64,000 bases of DNA from contig JAFGLW010000009.1 of the NCBI GenBank assembly GCA_016927905.1, forward strand, positions 1 through 64,000, given 5' to 3'. Made by a program: the position numbers and the translations under genes. How positions within the stretch are numbered: position 1 is the stretch's first letter; the number at the start of each line of letters is the position of its first letter. Shown here in pieces: positions 25,154 through 33,737 of this stretch. The notes under the pieces were generated by a model, which searched no databases, had not been told where the DNA came from, and was given only the letters and a program-made list of their open reading frames with translations. Source of the DNA: a candidate division CSSED10-310 bacterium (GTDB taxonomy: Bacteria; CSSED10-310; JAFGJC01).

Positions 25154-26903
25154 ACCATTTGATGGAAGGCCAGGTTCCAAGATCATAATAGTCGTTCAGG
25201 AGAATTCCCGATGCAGGATGAAACGGCTGAGTGCAGACCGGAGAATGAACCTGTCTGACCGAGTTCAGCAGAAACCGATATAAAACTTCTCCGGCAGATT
25301 TTCGGAACGCATAGCACCCCCAGAACCCGTTGAACCGGTCATACCCCTGCCGGGGTTTGTCCTGAAAGGCACTGATCTTCATCTCCCGTGTGAAATGAAG
25401 CGCTCCAAGATATCTGAGTCTATCGGGATCTCGACAGGGGATGACTCCGAATACGACAGGCCGGTTGTGCAGCGCGTTTTCAACCAGCCGGCACAAAGGC
25501 GTTCCCGCCGGATCCCGAAACGGATCGGTGGGGCTGAGACTGAGTATTGAATCGGGAAGTAAAACCAGATTCCGCCCGGAAAAGACCTCCCGGGCTGAGA
25601 AGACCGATCCCGGCCATTCTTCATATTTCTCGTTGAAATAACAGATCCGGTGTTCCTGTTCCGGGAAGAACCGGGAGACATATTCGGCGACAGATTCCTT
25701 CCCGGACCGGATTACCACCGCGATCCGGATGGGCTGTGATGCTTCAATCGCCGTCCGGATATGTTCCAGTGAATATCGGATCAATGGATATCCGGATGCT
25801 GTTTGAAAAAGCTCCTTGGGACCGGTCAATCCGAGCCGTTCGCCGCTTCCGGCACACGGCAGAATGACCGTCAGAGCAGTTCGGGACCCCGATGTGAGCG
25901 CGGGTTGTGCTCCGGCGGCTGGTTTTGAATGATAGAATGCAGCGGATCGTCCGGTGGCGGAAAGGATCGATTGCATGCGGGGGTGACGGAGCAGGATCTG
26001 GCAGAGAGTGCACTGCGAATTTTCAGTAAGATAACCGGATCGGGTTGATTCCGGATCGATCTGAGCCAGGAGATACGCTGGCCCCTTCGTTTTCAACTTG
26101 TGGAGTATGGGAGAAAGATTGCCGGTTCCGGTCCGTATGATCCCGCCGGAGCGCAGGGGATCCCCCAGTGCCAGGGCGCGATGCCCGGGAATGGCGAACA
26201 GCCCGCAGCAGGGATAGATCAGCCCGTCCGGACCGATAACCAGATCGCGGAATCCCAGCCGGCAGGGCTCCGGATTGGGATCCGGCCGGTTTTTCCGGGT
26301 CGAAGTCCGGGGAATGGATCCGGGATGCAGCTTCGTCCGGATGGTGGGTATCCGGTGGATCCAGCGGGAATTTCCGATGTTGGCGGCGGTCCAGTCCGGG
26401 AATTGTTCACGGAGATGGTCAAGAAACTCTTCAGGTGTCATGCCCTGGTGACCCGGAATGTCCCGAAGCGTGAAACATACCGGAATGTTCAAAGCCAGAG
26501 CATGATCGATCAGGATTTCGATGTCATCCAGCGGTACATGCTGCTGATGTTCGGCATCCAGGCTGATTCGCAGCGTGAACGGGCCGGCGTGGGCGCACCA
26601 TGCAAGCAGATCCGGCCGGTTCCGGTGCCAGGCGCCGCTGGTCAGGATTTCAGCATGGATATTGTGTTTTCGGCACAGTTGAAGGCCAGCGGTGAGCGCG
26701 TTGGGTGAAAGAAACGGTTCACCCCCGGTCCAGACGGAAAATGGTTTTGTGATGGCAGGATATCCCCGGCTGAAAAAATCCCCGATCCAACCGGCGGCGA
26801 GAATTTCCCGATTATCCGGACTGCATCCCGCGTTGCAGGTTGCACACCCCACCGAACACCGGCGGTTCAGGAAAAAAATCATGCTGTTCCAGACAGGATT
26901 CAC
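25089..26903 (-). CDS. Radical SAM protein fused to a sugar-phosphate-type nucleotidyltransferase
   Basis: The 604-residue product has an N-terminal radical SAM domain: the [4Fe-4S] triad CSVGCATC, then VWTGGEPFL. Later Cys clusters (LIYPCCG, CTLCQ) suit an auxiliary cluster. From about residue 345 a second domain begins, LPCAGSGERLG-TGPKEL, the start of an NTP-transferase (GT-A nucleotidyltransferase) fold. Further blocks are VLLPDSILS, GVIPCRDPDRLRYLG and FNGFWGCYAF. I know of no named family with this pairing. The start may be GTG 26903 or ATG 26882, which gives the usual MIFFLNRRCSVGC opening. The gene is convergent with the GT2 gene. Confidence 0.8.
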   Translation of the reverse strand: MNPVWNSMIFFLNRRCSVGCATCNAGCSPDNREILAAGWIGDFFSRGYPAITKPFSVWTGGEPFLSPNALTAGLQLCRKHNIHAEILTSGAWHRNRPDLLAWCAHAGPFTLRISLDAEHQQHVPLDDIEILIDHALALNIPVCFTLRDIPGHQGMTPEEFLDHLREQFPDWTAANIGNSRWIHRIPTIRTKLHPGSIPRTSTRKNRPDPNPEPCRLGFRDLVIGPDGLIYPCCGLFAIPGHRALALGDPLRSGGIIRTGTGNLSPILHKLKTKGPAYLLAQIDPESTRSGYLTENSQCTLCQILLRHPRMQSILSATGRSAAFYHSKPAAGAQPALTSGSRTALTVILPCAGSGERLGLTGPKELFQTASGYPLIRYSLEHIRTAIEASQPIRIAVVIRSGKESVAEYVSRFFPEQEHRICYFNEKYEEWPGSVFSAREVFSGRNLVLLPDSILSLSPTDPFRDPAGTPLCRLVENALHNRPVVFGVIPCRDPDRLRYLGALHFTREMKISAFQDKPRQGYDRFNGFWGCYAFRKSAGEVLYRFLLNSVRQVHSPVCTQPFHPASGILLNDYYDLGTWPSIKWFRNSSLYHQIHFSGDPEAAAG

Positions 26904-26920
26904 GCAGGGAGTATTCCATT

Positions 26921-26949
26921 AAAAAACCTCCCGGTCAGCCGGGAGGTTT
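26921..26949 (-). terminator. Rho-independent terminator of the papain-like protease gene
   Basis: A perfect 11-bp stem (AAACCTCCCGG / CCGGGAGGTTT) with a 4-base loop runs into a T run on the minus strand, 25 bases after the protease stop. It sits only 18 bases before the start of the next minus-strand gene. Confidence 0.85.
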
Positions 26950-26973
26950 GAATGCATTTACGAAGTCAGACGG

Positions 26974-28452
26974 TCAGCTTCTGCGCAGATATCCGACGGC
27001 GATCAGGGCACTCAGAACGATCAACAGGATTCCAATTCCGGCGGTTCCGGTGGTCGGGACACCGACGGTGGGAGTGTTGGTCGGGCCCGGGGATGTCGGT
27101 GTGGCGGTCGGGATGGACGGAGTGGGTGTTTGGGGCGTCAGGTTCCGGTCGATGACCACGCGGATGTCCCAGTCTCTGTTTAAAGGAAATGCGGCGTAGG
27201 GTCCGGTGATGGACGTCGTCGACCAGTAGGCGTTTCCGCTGTAGGTCGAATCGGAACCTTCTATCGGGAAGGTGTTTGCGCCACCGGGGGAATGCAATTG
27301 CACGCAGACATAGATATCATTGCCGCCGGTGATGGCGACGGGGGATGCTATGTCGTGGTAGACAATGCCGCCGTAGGGTTCATTGGACCCGGTGTAAGGT
27401 CCGCCCAACAGACCGGTGGGTGTGCCGCCCGACATGTTGTCGTAAATCCGGACCTGCCAGCTGAAGTTGTTTCCGAGATTGACCCACTGAACTTCCGTGA
27501 TATGCCCGGTCTCCGCCGGAGACAGTCTCTGGCAGGCATAGACATAAGTGGCGGCGGGGGAAACATTGAAATATCCGCCGCTGCCGTTTTCGTTTTCAAA
27601 CTCCATGTACTTGTCCAGGCTGTCCAGACTGTCTTCCCAATCCACATACTGATACGCAGCCGATCCGATCATACCGGCTCCATATTCTATGAAAAAGTAG
27701 CCGCTGCGGCCCCAGCCGGTTCCCCAGGAATTCTTGCAGATCCAGTAGTTGCCGGCATAAGGATAATCCGGCGGGTCGGCGGTGCCTTCATGCCAGCCCA
27801 CGATCAGAACGGCGTGATCGGTTACATTCGGAGATCCGTTCACCATGACACCATCAACATAAGCACCAAAATCCGGAATCGTGCCGCCGGTTGAATCCAC
27901 GGAACAGCCCACGGGTCCATTGGCCAAAGCGTTCTTGATGGACGTTGAATCGCTGGCGATGGTGATCATCTTCTTCAGACGGTAATTCTGCTGGGGACAC
28001 GACAGGCAGTTTGTGGTGCCGGAAGTCCAGGGCTGACAGGTCTCCAGGACCGGACCCATCGAACTCAAATAGGCTCCGGCCTTCCAGCAGGTTCCGCCGT
28101 ATGCGCATCCTCCGGGCAACGTGCAGTCTCCCATGGCATCTTCGGAAAAATCATCGGTGAAACCCAGCCCCTCCGTGATCTTGATCATGGATTCGAGATC
28201 ATGCAGAGCAGCAAATGTCCAGCAGGTCGAGCAAGTATACTGGTTTTCAACTGGTGACACGTAGTTGTTCCCCCCGGAATTCCGCCAGTCAAACCATGTT
28301 CCGATCGGAGCATGACCGATTGGATCCCATGCCGGTTCCAGGGTGATGACATCCAACGAGTTGTGAATATACCCGCGGCCATACTCCTCCGCAGCGGAAT
28401 AAGCTCCGGCAAAAACGATTCCGCAAACCATTAAAACGATTACTTTCCTCAT
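26974..28452 (-). CDS. Secreted papain-like (C1) cysteine protease with Pro/Thr linker and C-terminal anchor
   Basis: The 492-residue protein has a signal peptide (MRKVIVLMVCGIVFAGAYSA) and a C1A peptidase domain with Cys77 in CSTCWTFA, His213 in TDHAVLIVGW and Asn241 in CKNSWGTGWG. A beta-rich region of about 150 residues follows, then a TPTP linker (about residues 430-460). It ends with VPTTGTAGIGI, a hydrophobic helix and LRRS. The end has the same plan as the partial protein at 2-331. It is probably displayed on the envelope. GGGGGAGG lies 7 bases before ATG 28452. Confidence 0.93.
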   Translation of the reverse strand: MRKVIVLMVCGIVFAGAYSAAEEYGRGYIHNSLDVITLEPAWDPIGHAPIGTWFDWRNSGGNNYVSPVENQYTCSTCWTFAALHDLESMIKITEGLGFTDDFSEDAMGDCTLPGGCAYGGTCWKAGAYLSSMGPVLETCQPWTSGTTNCLSCPQQNYRLKKMITIASDSTSIKNALANGPVGCSVDSTGGTIPDFGAYVDGVMVNGSPNVTDHAVLIVGWHEGTADPPDYPYAGNYWICKNSWGTGWGRSGYFFIEYGAGMIGSAAYQYVDWEDSLDSLDKYMEFENENGSGGYFNVSPAATYVYACQRLSPAETGHITEVQWVNLGNNFSWQVRIYDNMSGGTPTGLLGGPYTGSNEPYGGIVYHDIASPVAITGGNDIYVCVQLHSPGGANTFPIEGSDSTYSGNAYWSTTSITGPYAAFPLNRDWDIRVVIDRNLTPQTPTPSIPTATPTSPGPTNTPTVGVPTTGTAGIGILLIVLSALIAVGYLRRS

Positions 28453-28771
28453 GCGATTCCTCCCCCTCTTGAATGTTGAATGATGTTCCGATCAACGTTA
28501 TATGACACCAACTTAACGAATAGCACTGCAAAATTCATACCGGTTCGACAGCCGGTTCCGCCAGTGATAACCGGCTGATTTTACTCGATTTTGGAAAACA
28601 ACTCCCTGTTCGCGTGTGACGTAATTTGTCGGTCATTGAAAATATGATAGCGCAAAACGGCAACAGGGGTCAAACCGGAATTGTGCTTTCAGGCATTTTT
28701 CAAACGAAGAGGAGTTGACTTCCCATTTGATAATATCTCCCGGCAAGTTCTGTCAAGGGGGTCAGCGGGGA
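28453..28771. other. Divergent intergenic region
   Basis: This AT-richer 319-base gap separates two divergently read genes and must hold both promoters. It has several TATAAC and GATAAT-like hexamers. None pairs with a -35 box at proper spacing, so I call no promoter. I see no RNA gene or hairpin terminator here. Confidence 0.5.
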
Positions 28772-29935
28772 ATGAGCGGTTCCGGTATTCTTGCTTTTTG
28801 CCGTGAATCCCGTTTACGATTTGCTTCCGTGACCACTGAAATCCCGGCCATTTCATTGCCCCGAAAGTTTTTATTCGGCCTGATCGCAGTGATTCTGTTT
28901 CTGATGGCGGCGGATTGGGCGGCTGCCCCGTTTATCGAGGAACAGTTCATGCTGCAGCTGGGTGGCATGAGTGCCGGCCGAACGGAAGACCGGTATCTTT
29001 TCTGGCGACTTCAGGGCAAATTCAGCGATGAAACCCTGGGAATTTACACCAACAGCCTGGGCTTCCGGGATCGTGAATTTTCGCATGACGTTGCTCCGGG
29101 AGTCATGAGAATCGCCTGTCTGGGCGATTCCGTCACCTTCGGCTGGAAAATTCCGCAGGAATTCACGTATCCGGATATCCTGGAGGATTATCTCAATGGC
29201 TGCCGGGGGAAGGACGATCCCCGTGTCGAAGTGTTGAACATGGGAATTCCCGGCTATTCCTCGATGCAGGGGCGTGTTCTTGTTGAGCGGGAACTCGGCA
29301 AATATTCCCCGGACATCATCGTGTTTTCCTTCGGCATCAACGATTCCCAGGGATCGGTGATTTCGGATGCGGAAAACTACCATCGGAATACCGGCAGATG
29401 GTACGGATTCCGCGCAAAATTGGAAAAAAGCCATCTGTACCGGTTAATCAAGCAGAATTGGATCCGGCGAGTCAAACCGGCGGATAAGCGACGGGCGAGA
29501 GAACGATATCAACGGGTGTCGGTTCCGGAGTTTGAAAGGAACCTGCGGCAGGTGATCCTGCAGGCCCGGGACATGAATGCCCGGCTCGTTTTTTTGAGTC
29601 AGGCCAACACCGGACGGAACAACCTGCTGCAGCCCTATTTCGACATCGAAAAAAAACTGGCGCGGAGCGAGCCGGAAGTTTATTACTGCGATGCGATTGA
29701 TCTTCTGGTTTCATTTGATCCGGAGCCGGTGATGGATTACATGAAAAAACTGAACGAAAGATGGCCGGATTCGGGAGTTTCATCCGGGGATTTTTTCGGA
29801 ACCCCCCTGACCACTCCCCGGGCGGAACGGTTCCGGCACCTGATGGTGGATCCCGTCCATCCGAACATTGTTGGCAACGCGGTTCTGGGTATACAACTCG
29901 CAAGATTTCTGCTGGAGAATGTCCTGATCGGCTAG
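28772..29935 (+). CDS. SGNH/GDSL hydrolase with N-terminal membrane helix
   Basis: The 387-residue protein has one membrane helix (FGLIAVILFLMAADWAAAP). The SGNH blocks follow: block I CLGDSVTFGW, block II NMGIPGYSS, block III FGINDS and block V DPVHPN. The catalytic Ser is in GDS and the Asp/His in DPVH. Such anchored SGNH enzymes often deacylate or acylate surface glycans or lipids. I chose ATG 28772 because it is the first ATG in frame behind GCGGGGA; a TTG further upstream is possible. No operon partner is evident. Confidence 0.88.
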   Translation: MSGSGILAFCRESRLRFASVTTEIPAISLPRKFLFGLIAVILFLMAADWAAAPFIEEQFMLQLGGMSAGRTEDRYLFWRLQGKFSDETLGIYTNSLGFRDREFSHDVAPGVMRIACLGDSVTFGWKIPQEFTYPDILEDYLNGCRGKDDPRVEVLNMGIPGYSSMQGRVLVERELGKYSPDIIVFSFGINDSQGSVISDAENYHRNTGRWYGFRAKLEKSHLYRLIKQNWIRRVKPADKRRARERYQRVSVPEFERNLRQVILQARDMNARLVFLSQANTGRNNLLQPYFDIEKKLARSEPEVYYCDAIDLLVSFDPEPVMDYMKKLNERWPDSGVSSGDFFGTPLTTPRAERFRHLMVDPVHPNIVGNAVLGIQLARFLLENVLIG

Positions 29936-29937
29936 TC

Positions 29938-30594
29938 TTACGCCAACCCTTCGGGGATCAGGCCGGTCATATTGACGGCTGTCCGGCTGGCTGCAGGTTT
30001 GGAGAGACGGTGGTAATGGTCCAGGGCGAACACGATGCCGTCCACCGCACTCTGCAGCCCGGGCATAAACTCCCCGAAATACCTGAATTCCCCGCTGAAG
30101 ACCGACAGGGCGCCCTGAAAATTCCTGCCGGTAAACGGGGGAGCCACCGAAAAAACTTCAGCCACAGCCAGAAACAAGACGTAATCCTTCATCTGCACCG
30201 CAAATGTGAAGTATCCATCCACTTCGATCTGCCCGTTGAACGTTTCCAATATGTCCGCATCTTCCACCGTGTCCAGGGGGAGAACCATGATCATGATCGG
30301 ATCCTCCAGCCGTTCGGCACCGGGCCGGTTTGAATGAAACGACAAAACCAGATTTGATCTGTCGGGATCCTCTTCGGTGAACATGCCCGGAGCCTGGGTC
30401 AGGGAGACGGCATAGCTGAGGCGGAGCATCCGGTGGATTTCAGGGAAATCACGCCGGTCGTCATCTCCGAAATTAATTTCCAGCATGGAAAAGGCGATCC
30501 GGTCCTGGGAGCTTTCCCGGGGAACCTCAACAACACTGATGACTCCCCTGGCAGGGAACAGGTAGGATGTTTTTACCGCTCGTTTCCGGACCAT
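29938..30594 (-). CDS. Hypothetical protein, divergent from the Cys-His-tail operon
   Basis: The 218-residue protein starts at ATG 30594, behind GGAAAGGTGG. It has no signal peptide or membrane segment and reads as a soluble alpha/beta protein (MVRKRAVKTSYLFPARGVI, MLEINFGDDDRRDFPEIHRM, MIMVLPLDTVEDADILE). I recognise no family. A much longer frame runs through from 31602, but that part lies opposite the membrane-protein gene and is its shadow. The 162-base divergent spacer suggests possible co-regulation with the operon at 30757. Confidence 0.65.
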   Translation of the reverse strand: MVRKRAVKTSYLFPARGVISVVEVPRESSQDRIAFSMLEINFGDDDRRDFPEIHRMLRLSYAVSLTQAPGMFTEEDPDRSNLVLSFHSNRPGAERLEDPIMIMVLPLDTVEDADILETFNGQIEVDGYFTFAVQMKDYVLFLAVAEVFSVAPPFTGRNFQGALSVFSGEFRYFGEFMPGLQSAVDGIVFALDHYHRLSKPAASRTAVNMTGLIPEGLA

Positions 30595-30687
30595 GAACCA
30601 CCTTTCCACCGCCGGTGTATCCGAATTCGGAATAAAATGCAATTTGAATGTGAATACCAATATGTTTAAGATCTGGAGGATAACAGC

Positions 30688-30741
30688 ATGAAGTTCATTA
30701 CCCGGTCGCCCATCGCTTGGAGAACCGGGTGCGCCGGGTGA
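30688..30741 (+). CDS. Possible 17-residue leader peptide upstream of the Cys-His-tail gene
   Basis: CTGGAGGA precedes ATG 30688 with 7-base spacing, a better ribosome site than that of the next gene. The frame reads MKFITRSPIAWRTGCAG and stops 15 bases before ATG 30757. It could be a regulatory leader peptide or chance. Confidence 0.3.
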   Translation: MKFITRSPIAWRTGCAG

Positions 30742-30756
30742 AACGGGAGATCTGTC

Positions 30757-32391
30757 ATGAACCTGAAGCGGCTGTTTGTATTGGGTTGGATTCTGTGTGC
30801 CGGGGCGGTTTGTCTGGCGGGACGGGGCCGACTGAAATTCGTCGAGACGGACGTTGTGCTTTTTGCCGACGGAAAGGCATCGGTCGAATACCTGGTGTCC
30901 TACAGGGTCGTCTCCGGTGAATTTCACGGATTTTATCTGCAGGGTTTCGATCGACTGATTCCCCATTTCGACCGGGAAAACGCATTTGCCATCGATGATC
31001 GGAACCGCACATATAAACTGGATATCAGGGATCTGGGCAATCAATACGATATCGTTCTCGCCGGGAATCAATCGGTCACGTCCGGAGATATCCGGTACCG
31101 GTTCCGATTCGCGGCAGATATGGCCCAAGCAGGATATCTGACCTCGACAACCCGCCCCGACGGAACACTCCTGGTCGTTTTCAACTGGGCTCCAACCCAA
31201 TGGGACGAAGCGATGGATCATTACACGGTCCGTGTGGTCTATCCGATCGAATACACCAATCCGCAGACTGACCGGGACGCCATCAAGTACGCTCTTCTGG
31301 CAGAAAATTTCGCCACGGAAAAATGGATGAACAGTTCCTATAAGATCGATTACCGGTTGAGGGAACTGAATGGGAAGAACCATATCGAAGTGCTGTTGCA
31401 CAAGGACAACCCGGGCGGCAGGTTTCATTTCCGTATCCAGCAGTATATCGACGCGGGTGTTTTCACGGCACCGTTTGAACCCGCCGGATTCAAGGAAGGC
31501 ACGAGTACCGATGCAGGCGTTGATGCCAGACCGCGGGTGATCATGAGTATCGCCATGACGGTCCTTATGGTGATCAGTTCGGTCATTTCCTCCGGTAAAC
31601 ACCGTTCCCTGGTACGAGCCCGGAAAAACATGGACGAAGTGCTGTGGGCCCGTGAAGACTGGGAACCCCCCAAAATCGAAATGGCTTCCTTCCGGAAACC
31701 GGGTAAAATCGCGAAAGACCTGGACCCGGTGGAGGCCGCGCTGTTTATCGGGGTTCCCTACAAGCGCATCCTGTCCACAATGCTGTCACATCTGGCGGAC
31801 TGGAACTTCCTGAGCGTCATTTCCCGGGATCCACTTAAAGTGGATATCCCCGGTTTGCCCCCCTCGCCGTTGGAAACATTGGGCCCCCACGAGAGACTCC
31901 TGTATCATGCCGCACGGGACGACGGTGAATTCAGCGAGAGCGAACTGACGGAGCTGGTAAAGCAACTGATCGAAACCGTCAGGAAAAAGACCTGGGACTG
32001 CGATATCGATGCAACCCGGCAGTATTTCTACGACCAGATAGCGGAAGCTTTTGCCTTTCAACCCGATGCAGGGCGGACACCCCGAAAAACCGAGAAATCC
32101 GGCGAAGATCCCGTTCACGGCTGGTGGTACTGGTATCACAGTCAATACGGCATGCAGAACCGGTATGATCCTCATCACTATGACCACCCCTATGAAGCTT
32201 CCCTGCCGGTCAATCCCGACAAGGTCGGTTTCGGGCAGTTTCTGGGAGTGGCTGCAGAAGGGATTTCAGCCTGTCATGCCGCCTGTCATGACGCCTGTCA
32301 CTCCGCCTGCCATTCCGCCTGCCATTCCGCCTGCCATTCCGCCTGCCATTCAGCCTGCCATTCAGCCTGCGTGAGCGGAGGGGGTCACTGA
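30757..32391 (+). CDS. Membrane protein with C-terminal Cys-His repeat tail (DUF2207-like)
   Basis: The 544-residue protein has a signal peptide (LFVLGWILCAGAVCLAG), an extracytoplasmic beta-rich domain (about residues 25-255) like DUF2207 N-terminal domains, and one membrane helix (about residues 261-280). A predicted cytoplasmic part of about 260 residues follows. Residues 504-538 are eight x-Ala-Cys-His units (x is Ser, Ala or Asp) plus a final SAC, then VSGGGH. The signal peptide plus one helix places the Cys/His tail on the cytoplasmic side. Its stop overlaps the start of the radical SAM gene (TGATG), so the two are coupled. The tail is the likely substrate of that enzyme (inference). 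Confidence 0.85.
   Translation: MNLKRLFVLGWILCAGAVCLAGRGRLKFVETDVVLFADGKASVEYLVSYRVVSGEFHGFYLQGFDRLIPHFDRENAFAIDDRNRTYKLDIRDLGNQYDIVLAGNQSVTSGDIRYRFRFAADMAQAGYLTSTTRPDGTLLVVFNWAPTQWDEAMDHYTVRVVYPIEYTNPQTDRDAIKYALLAENFATEKWMNSSYKIDYRLRELNGKNHIEVLLHKDNPGGRFHFRIQQYIDAGVFTAPFEPAGFKEGTSTDAGVDARPRVIMSIAMTVLMVISSVISSGKHRSLVRARKNMDEVLWAREDWEPPKIEMASFRKPGKIAKDLDPVEAALFIGVPYKRILSTMLSHLADWNFLSVISRDPLKVDIPGLPPSPLETLGPHERLLYHAARDDGEFSESELTELVKQLIETVRKKTWDCDIDATRQYFYDQIAEAFAFQPDAGRTPRKTEKSGEDPVHGWWYWYHSQYGMQNRYDPHHYDHPYEASLPVNPDKVGFGQFLGVAAEGISACHAACHDACHSACHSACHSACHSACHSACHSACVSGGGH
32266..32370 (+). repeat. 12-base tandem repeat encoding the x-Ala-Cys-His tail
   Basis: Units of the form TCC-GCC-TGC-CAT repeat head to tail. 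The first units use TGT and the later ones TGC, and the last two use TCA for Ser. The near-identity of the central units points to recent slippage or expansion within a selected protein pattern. Confidence 0.9.
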
Positions 32392-33737
32392 TGATTTCAC
32401 CGGAAACCGGTCTGGATTGGGTCGATGGATTTATTGACCGGATCCGCCCGTACGTTTTCGTCAGGGAATCCGACGGTGTCCTGATACGCATGCCGAACGA
32501 AGCGTTCAAATTGAACAGCTCCGGCGCGGCCATACTGGCCCGTCTGCTGGAGACTGGCGGGATCCGGGAGATTCTCGCCGCCAGGGATGGAGATTCCGGA
32601 TTCGCCGAAGAACTCCGGATATTCTTCGAGAACCTGTCGGTGGTACTGGGCGGGCGCTATTGTGAGGAGTTCGTTTCGGGCGCGATCGAAAAAGTGGCAT
32701 TCCGACTGGGGTATATCGAGTTGCCGGTGTTGTCTGAAATCGCGCTGACCTATCGTTGCAATATCCGGTGCCGGTTCTGTTATGCAGCATGCCGGCAGGA
32801 TGAACGGCGGCGGGTCCGGGATCGCTCGAGCGAAATGAACACGCAGTCCGTCAGGCGGGTATTGAGAAAAATCCGCTTCGAGGGGGAGGTTCCCAGCGTG
32901 TCTTTTACGGGCGGAGAACCGCTGCTCAGGCGGGATCTGCCGGATTTGATCCGGTTCGCCTCCCGGAAACTGGGAATGCGGGTCAATCTGATCACCAACG
33001 CCACCATGATCGACGACCGGACAGCCCGAAATCTCCACCGGTCCGGTCTGGCATCGGCTCAGGTCAGTATCGAAGCTCCGGAAGCGGCGCTGCACGATCG
33101 GATTGTCGGGAGCTCGGGAGCGTTCTCCAGGTCGGTGGCCGGCTTGCAGGCTCTCAACCGGGCCGGCATTTTCGTTCATCCTCATATAACCATATGCAGT
33201 TTGAACCAGGATTTCGCACCCCGAATGGCCCGGTTCAGCCGGTCTCTGGGGATGTCAAGGTTTTCAGCCAACCTGGTCATTCCCGCCGGCAGGGGGTCCG
33301 ACCGGGACCTTCAGGTTTCCTATGAACGGATCGGCCCGATCCTGAATCGGATTCAACAGGAAGCGGAACGGGAAGGTGTCAAATTCATGTGGTATTCACC
33401 GACTCCGCTCTGCCTGTTCAACCCGATCGCCAACCAACTGGGAAACAAAGGCTGCAGCGCTTGTGAAGGTCTGCTGTCGGTGGATCCAAGGGGAAATGTC
33501 CTGCCCTGTTCGAGCTGGCCCGAACCGCTGGGCAACCTTCTGGATCTTCCCTTCCGGGACATCTGGTTCAGTGAACGGGCGGTCAGCCTTAGACGCAAGC
33601 AGGCGGCTCATATTCAATGCCGCACCTGTGTCCATTTTCCGGTATGCCATGGCGCCTGCCCCCTGTATTTTCAGGTTAACGGATACCGGGAACTGGAATT
33701 TCAATTCAACAGGATGAAACAGGAGGTTCCTGCGTGA
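32391..33737 (+). CDS. Radical SAM/SPASM peptide-modifying enzyme with PqqD-like N-terminus
   Basis: The 448-residue protein starts with a PqqD-like region (about residues 10-95: IRPYVFVRESDGVLIRMP, KLNSSGAAILARLLE), the usual peptide-recognition element of RiPP enzymes. The radical SAM cluster motif is CNIRCRFC (Cys123, Cys127, Cys130), followed by SFTGGEPLLR. The C-terminal SPASM region has CSACEG, GNVLPCSSW, CRTCVHFPVCHGAC. These enzymes cross-link or epimerise residues of a substrate peptide. GGAGGGGG precedes ATG 32391 inside the upstream gene. The flanking genes overlap on both sides, so all three are co-translated. The Cys-His tail upstream is the obvious candidate substrate. Confidence 0.9.
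   Translation: MISPETGLDWVDGFIDRIRPYVFVRESDGVLIRMPNEAFKLNSSGAAILARLLETGGIREILAARDGDSGFAEELRIFFENLSVVLGGRYCEEFVSGAIEKVAFRLGYIELPVLSEIALTYRCNIRCRFCYAACRQDERRRVRDRSSEMNTQSVRRVLRKIRFEGEVPSVSFTGGEPLLRRDLPDLIRFASRKLGMRVNLITNATMIDDRTARNLHRSGLASAQVSIEAPEAALHDRIVGSSGAFSRSVAGLQALNRAGIFVHPHITICSLNQDFAPRMARFSRSLGMSRFSANLVIPAGRGSDRDLQVSYERIGPILNRIQQEAEREGVKFMWYSPTPLCLFNPIANQLGNKGCSACEGLLSVDPRGNVLPCSSWPEPLGNLLDLPFRDIWFSERAVSLRRKQAAHIQCRTCVHFPVCHGACPLYFQVNGYRELEFQFNRMKQEVPA

Noticed and set aside
30595-31602. Long minus-strand extension of the gene at 29938-30594
   Set aside because: It lies opposite the membrane-protein gene, has atypical His/Arg/Asp-rich composition and no ribosome site; the gene starts at 30594.
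32266-32370. Cys-His tail as c-type haem sites
   Set aside because: The spacing is C-x3-C-H, not C-x2-C-H, and the predicted topology puts the tail in the cytoplasm, where haem c is not attached.
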